Assembly: GCF_036850765.1 (NCBI RefSeq)
Contig: NC_089494.1
Span: 60,033,809-60,097,808 of the forward strand
From: Saccopteryx bilineata
Taxonomy: Eukaryota; Chordata; Mammalia; Chiroptera; Emballonuridae
Direction of reading: 5' to 3'
DNA length: 64,000 nucleotides
Below are positions 11,040 to 20,712 of this stretch, piece by piece. A program made the translations under genes and the position numbers. Within the stretch, counting starts at the first letter, position 1, and each line of letters starts with the position of its first letter. The notes beneath the pieces are model-generated. The model did not search any database and was not told the origin of the DNA. It saw only the letters and a list, made by a program, of their open reading frames with translations.

Positions 11040-11386
11040 GCCTGACCGGGCTGTGGCGCAGTGGATAGAGCATCAGACTGGGATACGGAAGACCCAGGTT
11101 TGAGAGCCCGAGGTCGCCAGCTTGAGCAAGGCCTCATCTGGTTTGAGCAAAAGCTCACCAGCTTGAGCCCAAGGTCGCTGGCTCGAGCAAGGGGTTACTT
11201 GGTCTGCTGAAGGCCCGCGGTCAAGGCATGTATGAGAAGGCAGTCAATGAACAATTAAGGTGTTGCAATGTGCAATGAAAAACTAATGATTGATGCTTCT
11301 CATCTCTCCGTTCCTGTCTGTCTGTCCCTGTCTATCCCTCTCTCTGACTCTCTCTCTGTCTCTGTAAAAAAAAAATAAGAAGAAGA
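11040..11386 (+). mobile_element. SINE-B copy, fairly young
   Basis: GCCTGACCGGGCTGTGGCGC head, B-box-like GGTTTGAGAGCC, 'ggggttacttggtctgctga' module and CT-rich end. Flanked by AGAAAGGAAAAAAAAT / AGAAAGGAAAAAAT. Confidence 0.9.
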
Positions 11387-11461
11387 AGAAAGGAAAAAAT
11401 CAAAGAAACAATGAAAAGATATATGTATATACCTATGACCTATATCAAAAATTCTATTTTA

Positions 11462-11721
11462 GCCGGACCAGGCAGTGGCAAAATGGATAGAGCATCAGCC
11501 TGGGATGCAGGTTTGAAACCCCGAGGTCACTGGCTTAAAGCCCAAGGTCGCTGGTTTGAGCTCAAGGTCACTGACTTGAGCAGGGGGTCATTGGCTCAGC
11601 TGGAGCCCCCCAGTTAAGGCACAAATGAGAAAGCAATCCATGAACAACTAAGGTGCCACAACTATGAGTTAATGCTTCTCATCTCTCTTCCTGTCTCTCT
11701 CTCTCCTTAAAAAAAAAAAAA
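11462..11721 (+). mobile_element. SINE-B copy, tail invaded by SINE-A
   Basis: GCCGGACCAGGCAGTGGCAA head through 'catctctcttcctgtctctc' and an A-run at 11,709. The next SINE begins directly in or at this A-tail. Confidence 0.87.
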
Positions 11722-12124
11722 CCTGGCCGGTTGGCTCAGCAGTAGAGCGTCGGCCTGGTGTGCGGGGGACCCGGGTTCGATTCCCGGCCAGGGCACATAG
11801 GAGAAGCGCCCATTTGCTTCTCCACGCCCACCCCCTCCTTCCTCTCTGTCTCTCTCTCTTCCCCTCCCGCAGCCAAGGCTCCACTGGAGCAAAGATGGCC
11901 GGGGCGTTGGGGATGGCTCCTTGGCCTCTGCCCCAGGTGCTCGAGTGGCTCTGGTCGTGGCAGAGCGACCCCCCGGAGGGGCAGAGCATCACCCCCTGGT
12001 GGGCAGAGCCTCGCCCCTGGTGGGCGTGCCGGGTGGATCCCGGTCGGTTGGGCGCATGCGGGAGTCTGTCTGACTGTCTCTCCTCGTTTCCAGCTTCAGA
12101 AAAATACAAAAAAAAAAAAAAAAA
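11722..12124 (+). mobile_element. SINE-A, young full-length copy
   Basis: Full-length: tRNA-like head with A-box TTGGCTCAGCAGTAGAGC and B-box GGTTCGATTCC, an acceptor-like end CCAGGGCA, CT-rich run, 'ccaaggctccactggagcaa', GC-rich body with CCCCTGGTGGGC twice, and terminal 'cagcttcagaaaaatac' plus A-tail. Its GC-rich body yields long open frames on both strands that are not genes. Confidence 0.93.
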
Positions 12125-12264
12125 TTATAACAAGGATAAACATGGCTGGAGTTGATCAAATTTATAATCTTAAAACAAATCTTAAAATAAGTTGTAATAG
12201 GAATAATTTTAATTGTAATAACTGTTGATGTTTTATATTATTGAAACAAATTTTGTATTCCACT

Positions 12265-12519
12265 ATTTTTTCTTCTTTTCCGAGAGGAGGGGAGATAGAG
12301 AGAAAGACTCCCGCATGTGCCCCGACTGGGATCCACCTGACAACCCCTTCTGGGGCTGATGCTCTGTCCATCAATGCCATGCTCGCAAGTTAGCTATTTT
12401 TAGCACCTGAGGCGGAGGCTCCACAGAGGGGTGGAGAAGCAGATGGTCGATTCCCTGACCAGGAATTGAACATCCACACACCTAGGCTGATGCTCTATCA
12501 CTGAGCCAACCAGCCAGGA
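12265..12519 (-). mobile_element. SINE-A, antisense old copy
   Basis: Starts in the complement of the tail, ends CTGAGCCAACCAGCCAGG. Flanked by TTTGTATTCCA on both sides (about 12,252 and 12,521). Internal body is shortened relative to young copies. Confidence 0.86.
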
Positions 12520-12639
12520 CTTTGTATTCCATTTATAAGTAACTTTTAAAAGTTTGACCAAACATATCCTCACAGAGAAAGAGGCAAAACACAGAAGAGA
12601 AAAACTAATAGTTAAAGAGCTAAAATAATATTAATGAAG

Positions 12640-12840
12640 AATTATTGATGCCAGATACAGTGCTAAGTATTTTATATCTTTTCTCATCATCTTTAAATAA
12701 CCTACAATTATCTTCACCATTTCGCAAATATGAAATCTGAGGCTTAAAAAGGCAAGTAATTTGCCCAAGGTCACATATTTACTAAGTAGCTGAATAAGAA
12801 CCCAGGTCTGACTCTCACTCTAAAATCCAAAGGCAGTGTA
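12640..12840 (-). mobile_element. MIR, antisense
   Basis: 'agtgctaagtattttatatc', 'gaaatctgaggcttaaaaag', 'tttgcccaaggtcacatatt', 'gaacccaggtctgactc'. Good match to the reversed MIR core. Confidence 0.82.
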
Positions 12841-12844
12841 AAAG

Positions 12845-13215
12845 CAAGCGGAAGGAAGTTAGCAACAATACATGTGATTTCTCCTGTTTGCGCTCAGCAC
12901 TCTCTCCTTTTCTATATATCTGGCGGTACTGTGGAGCCCTAGAGTCTGGAGCCACTCTTGGCACTGGAATGGGAAAATGAGTCAGGACTGTCCACCACAG
13001 TATTCCATCCTTTTGGTGACAGTGACTGCTCCAAATGTGGTCACACCATTCAAATGGGAATGGGACTACTCAATCTTTCCCTAGGATATATTCAAACTCA
13101 ACTGACCGTGAAAAAAATTTTAAGAAACTCAACTAATGTATTGAACTATATTGTCATTTAAAAAAAAGTAAAAATTTAAAATACACAGGCTGTTATAAAA
13201 GATTTTGAAAACCAT
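12845..13215. other. Unassigned intronic sequence
   Basis: Nothing recognised; a 67-codon plus-strand frame here has no support. Confidence 0.45.
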
Positions 13216-13219
13216 TCAA

Positions 13220-13419
13220 GCCTGACCTGTGGATAAAGCATCAACCTAGAATGCTGAGGTGGCCAGTTTGAAACCCTGGGCTGCCCGATCAAGGCACATA
13301 TGGGAGTTGATTCTTCCTGCTCCACCCCCTTTCTCTCTCTCTCTTTCTCTCTCTCTCTTTCCCCTCTCTTAAATGAATAAAAAAATCTTTAAAAAATAAA
13401 ATAAACTTTAAAAAAAAAA
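13220..13419 (+). mobile_element. SINE-C copy
   Basis: GCCTGACCTGTGGATAAAGC head (a short internal loss), 'aatgctgaggtggcc', GGCACATATGGGAGTTGATT, CT-rich run and A-tail. Flanked by ACCATTCAA / ACATTCAA. Confidence 0.86.
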
Positions 13420-13659
13420 CATTCAATATCTAGGACAATTTTTATTCTTCCTTTAAAGTTCTAAACCTACCATATCATCATCTAGAGATCCAAGCTACTA
13501 ATTCAAAACGATAATTTACTATGCCTTTCCATATTACTGATAAAAGAACAAATCAAATTCCTCTTTCATTTGAAGAAATTCATCCAAAGAAACGACTCAG
13601 TAGATACAAATGTCTATGCAAACACTCTTTACATACAGAAAAATCATATATACTTGTAA

Positions 13660-14100
13660 TGGCTTTAGTATGCATCAACTTAGCTAGACTGAACTTACAT
13701 TTGCCAGAATTCCCTTTCTACTATATTTCTGATTAGGATGAGGTACAAAGAACATTCTCTAGCAGACCCTAGAAAAGGGAAGACAGAGGGAGGCAACAGC
13801 CACTGGGTAGCATACAAAACACCTCCCAGTTCTTCAAATTCTCTGCTGTGAAGGGATTCTGCTGATATAATTAAGGTCCCTAATCAGCTGACTTTACCTT
13901 AATCAAAAGGAAGATTATCTTGGGTGGACCGTATTTAATCAGCTGTAAACCCCTTACAGAAGTCCTAGGGCCTCCCTGAGATCACAAACTGCAAGCAGCA
14001 CCTGCTATATGTGCTCTCTTCCTCCGGGCTCTCCCCTTCCTACCTGCCTACCTTGTGGGCTTGGTGAGTGGTCAACCTGCACAACAATAGCATGAGCCAA
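13660..14100 (+). mobile_element. Ancient LTR-like repeat remnant
   Basis: 'gctgatataattaaggtccctaatcagctgac', 'aggaagattatcttgggtgg' and 'catgagccaattcc' are typical pieces of old mammalian LTRs, though I cannot fix the family. Its end runs into the (GC)n tract at 14,109. Confidence 0.5.
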
Positions 14101-14103
14101 TTC

Positions 14104-14137
14104 CGTGTGCGCGCGCGCGCGCGCGCGCGCATGTGTA
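14104..14137. repeat. (GC)n alternating purine-pyrimidine tract
   Basis: CGTGTG followed by an uninterrupted GC run (about 14,109-14,130) and CATGTGTA: over 30 bases of strict alternation, a potential Z-DNA former. Long CpG runs are unusual because methylated CpG decays. Confidence 0.9.
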
Positions 14138-14139
14138 GA

Positions 14140-14635
14140 TATGGAAATATACTGATATAAAGACAGAGATAGAGATGGAGATAAGAGTTCCTACTGCTTC
14201 TGGCTTCTCTGGTTGAACTATTTGTACATCCTAAATACCCATCAGAATAAGACTATATAAGTAAATTATTATTTTATTACAATAAAATGCTATGCAACCA
14301 TTTAAAATGATGTATAATTCCAGTCATACACATGGCAGACATGTTATATAACAAAACAGGTTACAAAAAGTATGCATATTTTATATTTGTGTCACCTTTT
14401 TTTTATTTTAGGGAGAAAGAAGTAGCTTTGTTCACCAAAGTTTTAATGATGAGGATGAGATTTTTAAGTCTTAATCTGAATATTATGCTTTTAGGTGATT
14501 CTTACTTTATTCTTTATTTATTTGAGGGGCTGCTTTTATTTTCTATAATGGGCATGTATCATTCTTTTTCAGAAAAAAATAAGCCATTCTCATTTAAGAG
14601 AAAAAAAAATGTCAGGTAGACTTACAGGTAAAAAT
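14140..14635. other. Unassigned intronic sequence
   Basis: AT-rich; an open frame of 95 codons at 14,332-14,619 is hydrophobic and AT-driven, without supporting features. Confidence 0.45.
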
Positions 14636-14639
14636 GTGC

Positions 14640-15110
14640 TGAAAGCCTTAAGGGAAAGACAGGAATTATCCAAACAAAGTGGACATTTCAGGCGGAGGGC
14701 AACATGTGCCAAAGGTGGACACTACAAGTAATTTAGAAAAGAGAGTTCTGTGTTCAGGGAAAGGAGTGACAGGAGATGAGGCTAGAGAGAGACACTTGGA
14801 CTAACTTACGGAACGTCTTACATGTGTCACTCCATGCACTGACAAAGAGGAACTAATGAAAGTGTTAAAACAACAGGAGTCACACTTGCATTTTAGTAAA
14901 ATAAAAATAAAACAACACAAACAAAACCCCACTGAGGTTTGCAATGTGGAGACTGTATTGGAAAGAGACCAGAATGGAAGCAAGGAAACCAACTCAGACT
15001 ACCACTTGATTCCAAGCAAGAAAAGCAGTGGAGAGGGAGAGAATAAGCCATTGAGTCACAGTAAGGAGCAAGGACTAAGAGAACTTGGGGGGAGAGGGAG
15101 ATACACTGTA
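14640..15110 (-). mobile_element. L2 LINE ORF relic, antisense
   Basis: 'gtggacatttcaggcggagggcaacatgtgccaaagg' and 'gggaaaggagtgacaggagatgagg' resemble the antisense of the L2 reverse-transcriptase 3' region. Strongly decayed. Confidence 0.5.
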
Positions 15111-15575
15111 GTACAGACATAGAAGTGGTTCACTTAACCTTGGGAGTTCAGAGAAGGCTTCCAAAAAGTTGTTTTTAAAGCTATCAAGCATATTACAGAT
15201 AGCCTTAAAGGCAAGATGCTTTTAAATGTTTCCAACAGAAGTATCATACAGTGTGTTGGCTCATGGCCACTGAAAGGAAAAATAATAAGCAGTGTTAAAT
15301 ACACACATTAAAAATTAGAACTCTCAACTACAAAAATACAATTATTTATGAAGTTATAATAGGACTCTGTGTGTGTGTATCTCAAATCTCTTGAGGTTGA
15401 GATCTTCCAACAAAATCATATTACTGCCAGAAATGGAATACTCTGAATAGTTCTTGGATTTGAGTCACACTTAGAAGTCACTTCAAATCAAACACAGGTT
15501 TCATATAAATTATTTCATTTGCCCTTTTTAAACTGCTTGCCAAATAAAATCTTTTAATCTTTAAAATTAGAATTA
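15111..15575. other. Unassigned intronic sequence
   Basis: Nothing recognised apart from a short GTGTGTGTGT run near 15,369. Confidence 0.45.
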
Positions 15576-15579
15576 TTTG

Positions 15580-15795
15580 GCCCTGGCCGGTTAGCTCAGT
15601 TGGTTAAAGCATCATCGCAAAACACCAAAGTTGCGGGTTCAATCCCCCATCATGGCACATACAATAATCAACCAATGAACGTACAACACAGTGGAACAAC
15701 AAATAAATGCTTTCTTCTCTCTTTCTCTCTCTCTCTCCCTTTCTCTCTGACTCTCTAAATCAATCCATTAAAATAAAATAAAATATAAAATAAAA
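15580..15795 (+). mobile_element. SINE-D copy
   Basis: GCCCTGGCCGGTTAGCTCAG head with TTGGTTAAAGCATC and B-box GGTTCAATCCC, then 'caaccaatgaacgtacaac', CT-rich run, AATAAAATAAAA tail. Flanked by TAAAATTAGAAT / TAAAATTAGAAC. Confidence 0.9.
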
Positions 15796-16079
15796 TTAGA
15801 ACCACTTAAATTACAAAAGTAAAATATTCTCACCAAAACTACTCACACAACTCAGAAATGTAGTTCTTCCTCCTTCCACAATGCCCTACCTGGATTACCC
15901 TGAATATACTACTAAAATTAGTTAAATATTCTTCTATGTGGTTGTTTTTGCTTACATAAACATATACATGTTTACAAAGAGTTTATTTATTTAACAATAT
16001 GGGTTGATACAATATATATTATTCAATAAGGTAATCATAACTTTACAGCCAATATTACTAACAGGTGTACCTCTTCGTT

Positions 16080-16810
16080 TTTAGTATCTGTAATAATACA
16101 AGTATGCCATTTGATATATAATTAGGACATTTCTTGTTTTTGTTATTACAAATAATGCTACAATTAATATCACTTTATATTTCTTTTCTTTTTCTATATA
16201 TTTCTTTAAATAATGGTCCTTACATTTCTATCAGATAAATCCCCTAAAGAAGAATTCTGGGTCAAAGGATTGTATTTTGTACACTATTACTGTATTAAAT
16301 TTCCCAAAAGTAGCAATAATTTACAGACTTACCAATAGTTTGAGGGTAACCATTTCCCCATTCCTTTTATTTGAAATTACCATATTCATTTTTGCCCATT
16401 TGATGAGGTAGAAAGACAGTTACCTGCTTTTAGTGACAAATCGTTTCATAACATTGTTCATTTGCATTTTCCCTTTCATGATTGCCTGTTTCAATCCTTC
16501 ATCCTTAATTCTATTGGGAGTCTTTTTATGAATTTGTAGAAACTTATGTCTTTTATCACACAAAGCTTTATAAATTTTTCTGCAGTCAAATCTGCCCATT
16601 TTTATTCCATGAATTCTGGATTCTGTGTTTTGCTTAGGACTTCTCTTGCTAACCAAGATTGTTAAAATAATCTCCTATATTTTTCTTAATTATTTTATTA
16701 TAATTTGGTTTTGTTCTTATTTTATATTTAGATTTTACTTCATTCTTGCAGTGTTATGACTTAGTTGTCCCAACACCATTTATTGAATTATCAGACTTAA
16801 AATGCCTCCT
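16080..16810 (-). mobile_element. Old L1, antisense
   Basis: Antisense L1 3' half: 'tctgggtcaaaggattgtat' near 16,256, 'cccatttgatgaggtag' near 16,395, 'ttcatttgcattttcccttt' near 16,456 and 'caacaccatttattgaatta' near 16,771 (complement of the L1 'aataaatggtgttggga'). One 78-codon frame is a relic. Confidence 0.7.
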
Positions 16811-17110
16811 TCTAATCTAGAGTAACAACAGATCATTGCAAATATATAGCTAAGATGGCAGACATAAAATTCCTAGAACTTCTTAAACTTTGCTAAATGA
16901 AGCAAAATTCCAAACTTATTAAAAGTTTACTAAAAGACATTCATCACTTTAAAGAAAGCACATGTTGGAACACATGCATACAGTATACCAGTATCATCAT
17001 TCACTGTGAAAAGGTTGATTTTTTAACATAGCAGCAATCTAAATTAAATAGATAGTCTAATTTTTTTAACATAAATGATAAAAACAGAAATAATCGTTTT
17101 AAATTCAAGA
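16811..17110. other. Unassigned intronic sequence
   Basis: AT-rich; nothing recognised. Confidence 0.45.
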
Positions 17111-17114
17111 TTAT

Positions 17115-17225
17115 TCACTGATTCAAATCACAAATATTTGAGCACCAACTGATAGGTGCTCAGGATACAATGGGGGACAAAACAAGTATGATTCCTGCTT
17201 TCATAAAGCTTGCAATCTAGTGGGA
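17115..17225 (-). mobile_element. L2 3' end, antisense
   Basis: 'caaatatttgagcaccaactgataggtgctcaggatacaatgggggacaaaac' through 'gcttgcaatctagtggg' follows the reversed L2 3' consensus closely. Confidence 0.7.
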
Positions 17226-17775
17226 GCTTCCCTCTCTCCTAAGAAACAATGTTATTTATTTTAAGTGAAAATGGAAGAAACAAATGTATGTTCACATAAA
17301 TGCAATGCAATGAAAACCACTTTGGCAAATTTGATGACAAATTCTGTATTTTCCATTTCCAAAATACTACCTTATTTCAAATGTATTTATTCACCCTATT
17401 GACTGTCTCCTTACTACTGAACTCATAATGAAAACATTGCTAGGAAATTAACTCCATTTAAATAGTAACTGTTATCCATCAACAGACAAGTACAATAGGT
17501 ATGTTTAGTTTCCTTTCTCAATATTTAATTTCTTTCACTACAATAAATAAAAACGTCAATAATAGAAAACGTAAGTCTATTTACATCAGTAATGTTAAGT
17601 CTATCAAATCAAAGGTGTTTCTAAAAGGTATATTCAGCTTTAAAGAAGTTTCAGTGAATCCCAGAGACCTAGCAAATTGTTGTATTGTGTGTCGCTTGGA
17701 GATGAAACAAGAACTTCGGTGGCCCCTCAATGATAACAGGTTACAAGAGCGACTCATTAGTGACAATCACCCTAA
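17226..17775. other. Unassigned sequence next to the CpG island
   Basis: Intronic, AT-rich, no repeat recognised. A 106-codon plus-strand frame (17,501-17,821) runs into the CpG island and looks like chance. Confidence 0.45.
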
Positions 17776-18172
17776 ACTTCAGGTCGCACCACGCTGGCTG
17801 CTCCCGCTCTCCCACTTCTGAAGCTTTGGAAGACCAGGCTCCTGTGGCCACGCCGCCCACCTAAATCCCAACTCACCACTTCCTCCACGCACACCCCCGG
17901 CTCCGACCCACTGGGAACTGGGCAAAGCACCGCCCAGGGGAAGCAGACGGGCCTCCAGCCGCTGTAGGGTGACCTTGACCAAGTGTTTCCCCTCAGTCTC
18001 CTCATCCGTGATGAGGCTGGTACTCCGTGCCCACCTCTATCCTCAGACCTGGGTTCAGCACGTAGTGCCGCAGAGCCAAGGGAAAGCCGCAACCCTAAAC
18101 GCCACTCTGCTCCCCGCAACTGTCCCGCGCCATCCCCCGCCTGAGGCCGTGGAACACAGCCACGCGCTCTAC

Positions 18173-18212
18173 CTGCGATCTGCGAGACGAAGGCTTCCGC
18201 CACTAGAGACAT
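18173..18212 (-). CDS. MTX2: Metaxin-2, coding exon 1 (rest of gene off the left edge)
   Basis: Read on the minus strand, an ATG at 18,212-18,210 opens 13 codons, MSLVAEAFVSQIA, plus one base, followed by GTAGAG as splice donor (CAG-ATC-GCA-G|GT). This peptide is the start of vertebrate metaxin-2 as I know it, and the phase-1 break after the alanine codon fits that gene's first exon. Metaxin-2 is a mitochondrial outer-membrane protein of about 263 residues with GST-like folds; it partners metaxin-1 and SAM50 in beta-barrel protein assembly and the MICOS bridge. The ATG lies in a CpG island, as expected for a housekeeping gene. The reading frame stays open upstream and into the intron only because the CpG island lacks stop codons; the longer 259-codon frame should not be taken as the protein. 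No later exon was recognised in the window. Confidence 0.93.
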
Positions 18213-18342
18213 GTCGGCTGGGCGGCCCTTCGCCCGTGGTCCCTGCTCTCCGCAACCCTCAAGAGTCCTCCGCCGCAACGCCGGCGGCTCCTGGCAGCTA
18301 ACAGAATTGGCCTGGCTGAGACCCAGACTTGCAAAGCCCACC

Positions 18343-18374
18343 ACGGCGGCGGAGGAGGCGGCGGCGGCGGCGGG
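18343..18374. repeat. (CGG)n trinucleotide tract in promoter
   Basis: Interrupted CGG/GGC triplets with two GGA interruptions, upstream of the MTX2 5'UTR. Such tracts are length-variable in many mammalian promoters. Confidence 0.8.
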
Positions 18375-18400
18375 GACCCCAAGGTGACGGCCGACCAGGG

Positions 18401-18408
18401 ACTTCCGG
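18401..18408 (-). promoter_or_regulatory. ETS/GABPA-type site in MTX2 promoter
   Basis: ACTTCCGG on the plus strand, i.e. CCGGAAGT on the MTX2 strand, about 190 bp upstream of the ATG. CCGGAAGT is the core ETS/GABP consensus, common in promoters of nuclear genes for mitochondrial proteins. A TGACG half-CRE lies close by at about 18,385-18,389. Confidence 0.45.
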
Positions 18409-18573
18409 CCCCGCTGACAACGGCGCGCGAGTGCTTCCGCCGGCCCCGCCCCCGCCGCCTCCCCGCGCGCGGGGCGGCCTTCCCAGGCTTCCTGGCGTTG
18501 CGGGGCAGGCGGGAAGGGGGGTGCAGGATTCCCAGTGACCCGAGAGTCCAACTCGGGCTTGGACTAGGGGACC

Positions 18574-18581
18574 CCGGAAGT
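18574..18581 (+). promoter_or_regulatory. Second ETS/GABPA-type site
   Basis: CCGGAAGT on the plus strand, about 360 bp upstream of the MTX2 ATG and in opposite orientation to the site at 18,401. GABP works as a tetramer that can use paired sites, but this spacing is long. Confidence 0.4.
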
Positions 18582-18689
18582 CTTTAATAGCCTTTCTGTA
18601 AGCGGGAATCTTGTCGGCAAGTAACATTTTTAAACTCACACTGGACTCGGGCACTTAAAAAATACATACGGCGTTCTATTCATTTTATC

Positions 18690-18835
18690 GCTCGGCGACC
18701 CACTGAGGTATACTGTTGTCGCCATTTTACTCATAAGGAAACAGAGTTGAAACGCTGCTCAGAAAGTCCGCTCAGGCCCAGTTTCAAATCCACATTGATT
18801 TCCTCTGTTGTACTATACTGCTAGTTGACAGTACA
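18690..18835 (-). mobile_element. MIR, antisense, beside the promoter
   Basis: 'ccattttactcataaggaaacagagtt', 'cccagtttcaaatccac' fit the reversed MIR core. Marks the edge of the CpG island. Confidence 0.65.
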
Positions 18836-19149
18836 GCCCATGAACAGACATTAGTGTTTAATTATTCCTTTATTAAAACATGCTTGCCAGAGAGGAGGAG
18901 ACTTGAGCAGTGCCTATACTGAGAGATTATTTGCCCTTCAACTCTGTACTCCCCAAATGAAGCTTATCGTGGAAAAGAATACTCTAGTTTCACACACTTC
19001 TCCCCTTTCCAGTGTCAGAGGGGCAGGAAAGGAAGACACTAAATACCATAAGCGATTTTTTAACCCCCTAACCTAATAACTTCTTAAATTATACATATAC
19101 AATTTAAAAAAAATCTATTACAGACATAGAGGCATAAAATATTGTTTAA

Positions 19150-19285
19150 GTGAAGCAGACTTCAGAGATCATCTGGTGAGCCAAAGCGCTCACTGATGAA
19201 AAACAGGTTCAGAGAGGTGAAGTGACTCATTTTAAATCACGTAGTAAATCAAAAAGTCAGATAGCTTACTAAGTCTTTGCAAAGA
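19150..19285 (-). mobile_element. MIR/L2-like fragment, antisense
   Basis: 'cagagatcatctggtgagcc', 'aaacaggttcagagaggtgaagtgac' and 'aaatcacgtagtaaatc' follow the common reversed MIR-family order. Confidence 0.55.
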
Positions 19286-19414
19286 AAACCTGGTATTCTA
19301 AGAAGTACTGTCCATGACATGACATTTAGGAAACCAGGTCTCCTTTCTAGATGCTTCCATAACTCTTTAAACCTCTATTACAGCGTGTTGTTCATGTTTC
19401 TGCCTCCTTAATTC

Positions 19415-19850
19415 GTATAATAGCTTCATAACAGATTGCCACAAGCTAAGTGGCTTGAAATAACAAAAATGTCTCACAGTTCCAAAGGCTAGAAATCCAA
19501 AGTCAAAATGTCCACAGGCCATGCTTTCTCTCAAGGCCCTAGGGAAGAATCCTTCCTTGCCTCTGTGTAGATTCCGAGAATTGCCAGAAATTTTTAGCCT
19601 TCCTTGGCTCTAAGCATATCACTCAAATCTCTGTCTCCATCATTACATGGTATTCTCCCTGTATGAATGCATCCAAATTTCCCCTTTCTCATAAAGGTAA
19701 CAATCATTAAACTGGGGCCCATCTCTCAACTTAGTGTCATGTGCAAACTCTATTTCCAAATAAGGTCACTTTCACATGTACCAGGGGTTTAGAAACTTGA
19801 ACTTATCCTTTTATTTTGTTGGGGATGGGGGATAATTCTACCCACTATAA
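19415..19850 (-). mobile_element. MaLR-type LTR, antisense
   Basis: 'agattgccacaagctaagtggcttgaaataaca', 'cacagttccaaaggctagaaatc', 'ccttccttgcctctgtgtag', 'ccaaatttcccctttctcataaagg' and 'tccaaataaggtcactttcac' are diagnostic of this old LTR group read backwards. Confidence 0.72.
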
Positions 19851-19854
19851 TTTT

Positions 19855-20350
19855 TTTTCACTATGTCTTATCAATATTTGCATCACCTTCTGCAACTAGA
19901 AAACTGGTTGAATTAAATTTAAATTTAATTCCAAAAACTTACTTGAGCATAAACACAGCAGTGTTTTAAGAAATAGTCTTCTCACTGGTAGAGATTCAGA
20001 GTTGACAAAAGACTGAGAAAATAGGCTTTTTTTGTTTAACACTGATAGCAAAGAGTATGCTGTGCTCAGTGTTTTCCTCCTCCTCTCATGGGTGCTATTG
20101 ACCAAGAGAAATTAACTCTTCCAAGTATCAGTTGAAAGAAAAGCTTTCAGTTCCCATTTGTTCTCTGGACAGTGGAGAATTATGTGTAACCTGTAAAAGT
20201 GAAAATGATCCATCAACTATTGAAGTCCTATTATCAAGTTCAGTTGGTCACCATTAAAAACTTGAAGATAAAATATTTTGACTTCTCTTTGACACATGAA
20301 GGGTAGTTTAGATTTCACTGTGTCATAGAGCCTGAACCAAAGTTCCTAAA
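19855..20350. other. Unassigned intergenic sequence
   Basis: No repeat or gene recognised. Lies 1.6-2.1 kb upstream of MTX2. Confidence 0.45.
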
Positions 20351-20366
20351 AAGTACTTAGAATTGG

Positions 20367-20697
20367 GCCTGACTAGGCAGTGGCGTAGTGGATAGAGCGT
20401 CGGACTGGGATGCAGAGGACCCAGGTTCGAGACCCGAGGATCACCAGCTTGAGCGCAGGCTCATCTGGCTTGAGCAAAGAAAAAAAGCTTACCAAAGCTG
20501 CTGGCTTGAGTAGGGGGTTACTTGGTCTGCTGAAGGCCCATGGTCAAGGCACATATGAGAAAGCAATCAATGAACAACTATGGTGTCGCAACGAAAAACT
20601 GAAGATTGATGCTTCTCATCTCTCTTCGTTCCTGTCTGTCTGTATCTATCCTTCTCTCTGACTCTCTCTGTCTCTGAAAAAAGAAAAAGAGAGAGAG
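20367..20697 (+). mobile_element. SINE-B copy, young
   Basis: GCCTGACTAGGCAGTGGCGT head, B-box GGTTCGAGACC, 'gggggttacttggtctgctg', CT-rich end and A/GA-rich tail. Clean 15-bp duplication AGTACTTAGAATTGG at 20,352 and 20,698. Confidence 0.92.
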
Positions 20698-20712
20698 AGT
20701 ACTTAGAATTGG

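Larger units (their letters stand above)
1..18172 (-). other. MTX2: MTX2 intron 1 (partial)
   Basis: Inferred from the exon 1 donor at 18,172. I looked on the minus strand for the next conserved peptide (beginning around AEPWPENATLYQQL) and did not find it, so the acceptor lies beyond position 1. The intron holds 13 SINE copies, two L1 relics, several MIR and L2 fragments, MaLR LTRs and one solo ERV LTR. Most of the SINEs are antisense to MTX2. Confidence 0.75.
17780..18650 (-). promoter_or_regulatory. MTX2: CpG island spanning MTX2 promoter, 5'UTR and exon 1
   Basis: GC content and CpG density rise sharply here against an AT-rich surround, densest at about 18,050-18,560. The 5'UTR is expected just upstream of the ATG (about 18,213-18,300 on the plus axis). 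There is no obvious TATA box, which suits a dispersed-start CpG promoter. Such promoters often fire both ways; I see no divergent gene. The exact start site cannot be read from sequence alone. Confidence 0.85.

Noticed and set aside
11669..12228. Overlapping frames of 131-156 codons on both strands
   Set aside because: They lie in SINE-A and read the same peptides as the copies at 35.6, 45.2 and 58.6 kb; repeat artefacts.
1..18172. MTX2 exon 2
   Set aside because: Looked for the conserved next peptide on the minus strand and saw no match; intron 1 appears to continue off the window.
17772..18551. 259-codon minus-strand frame through the CpG island
   Set aside because: Only its 13 codons at 18,212-18,173 are MTX2; the rest is intron or 5' region, open because GC-rich DNA has few stops.
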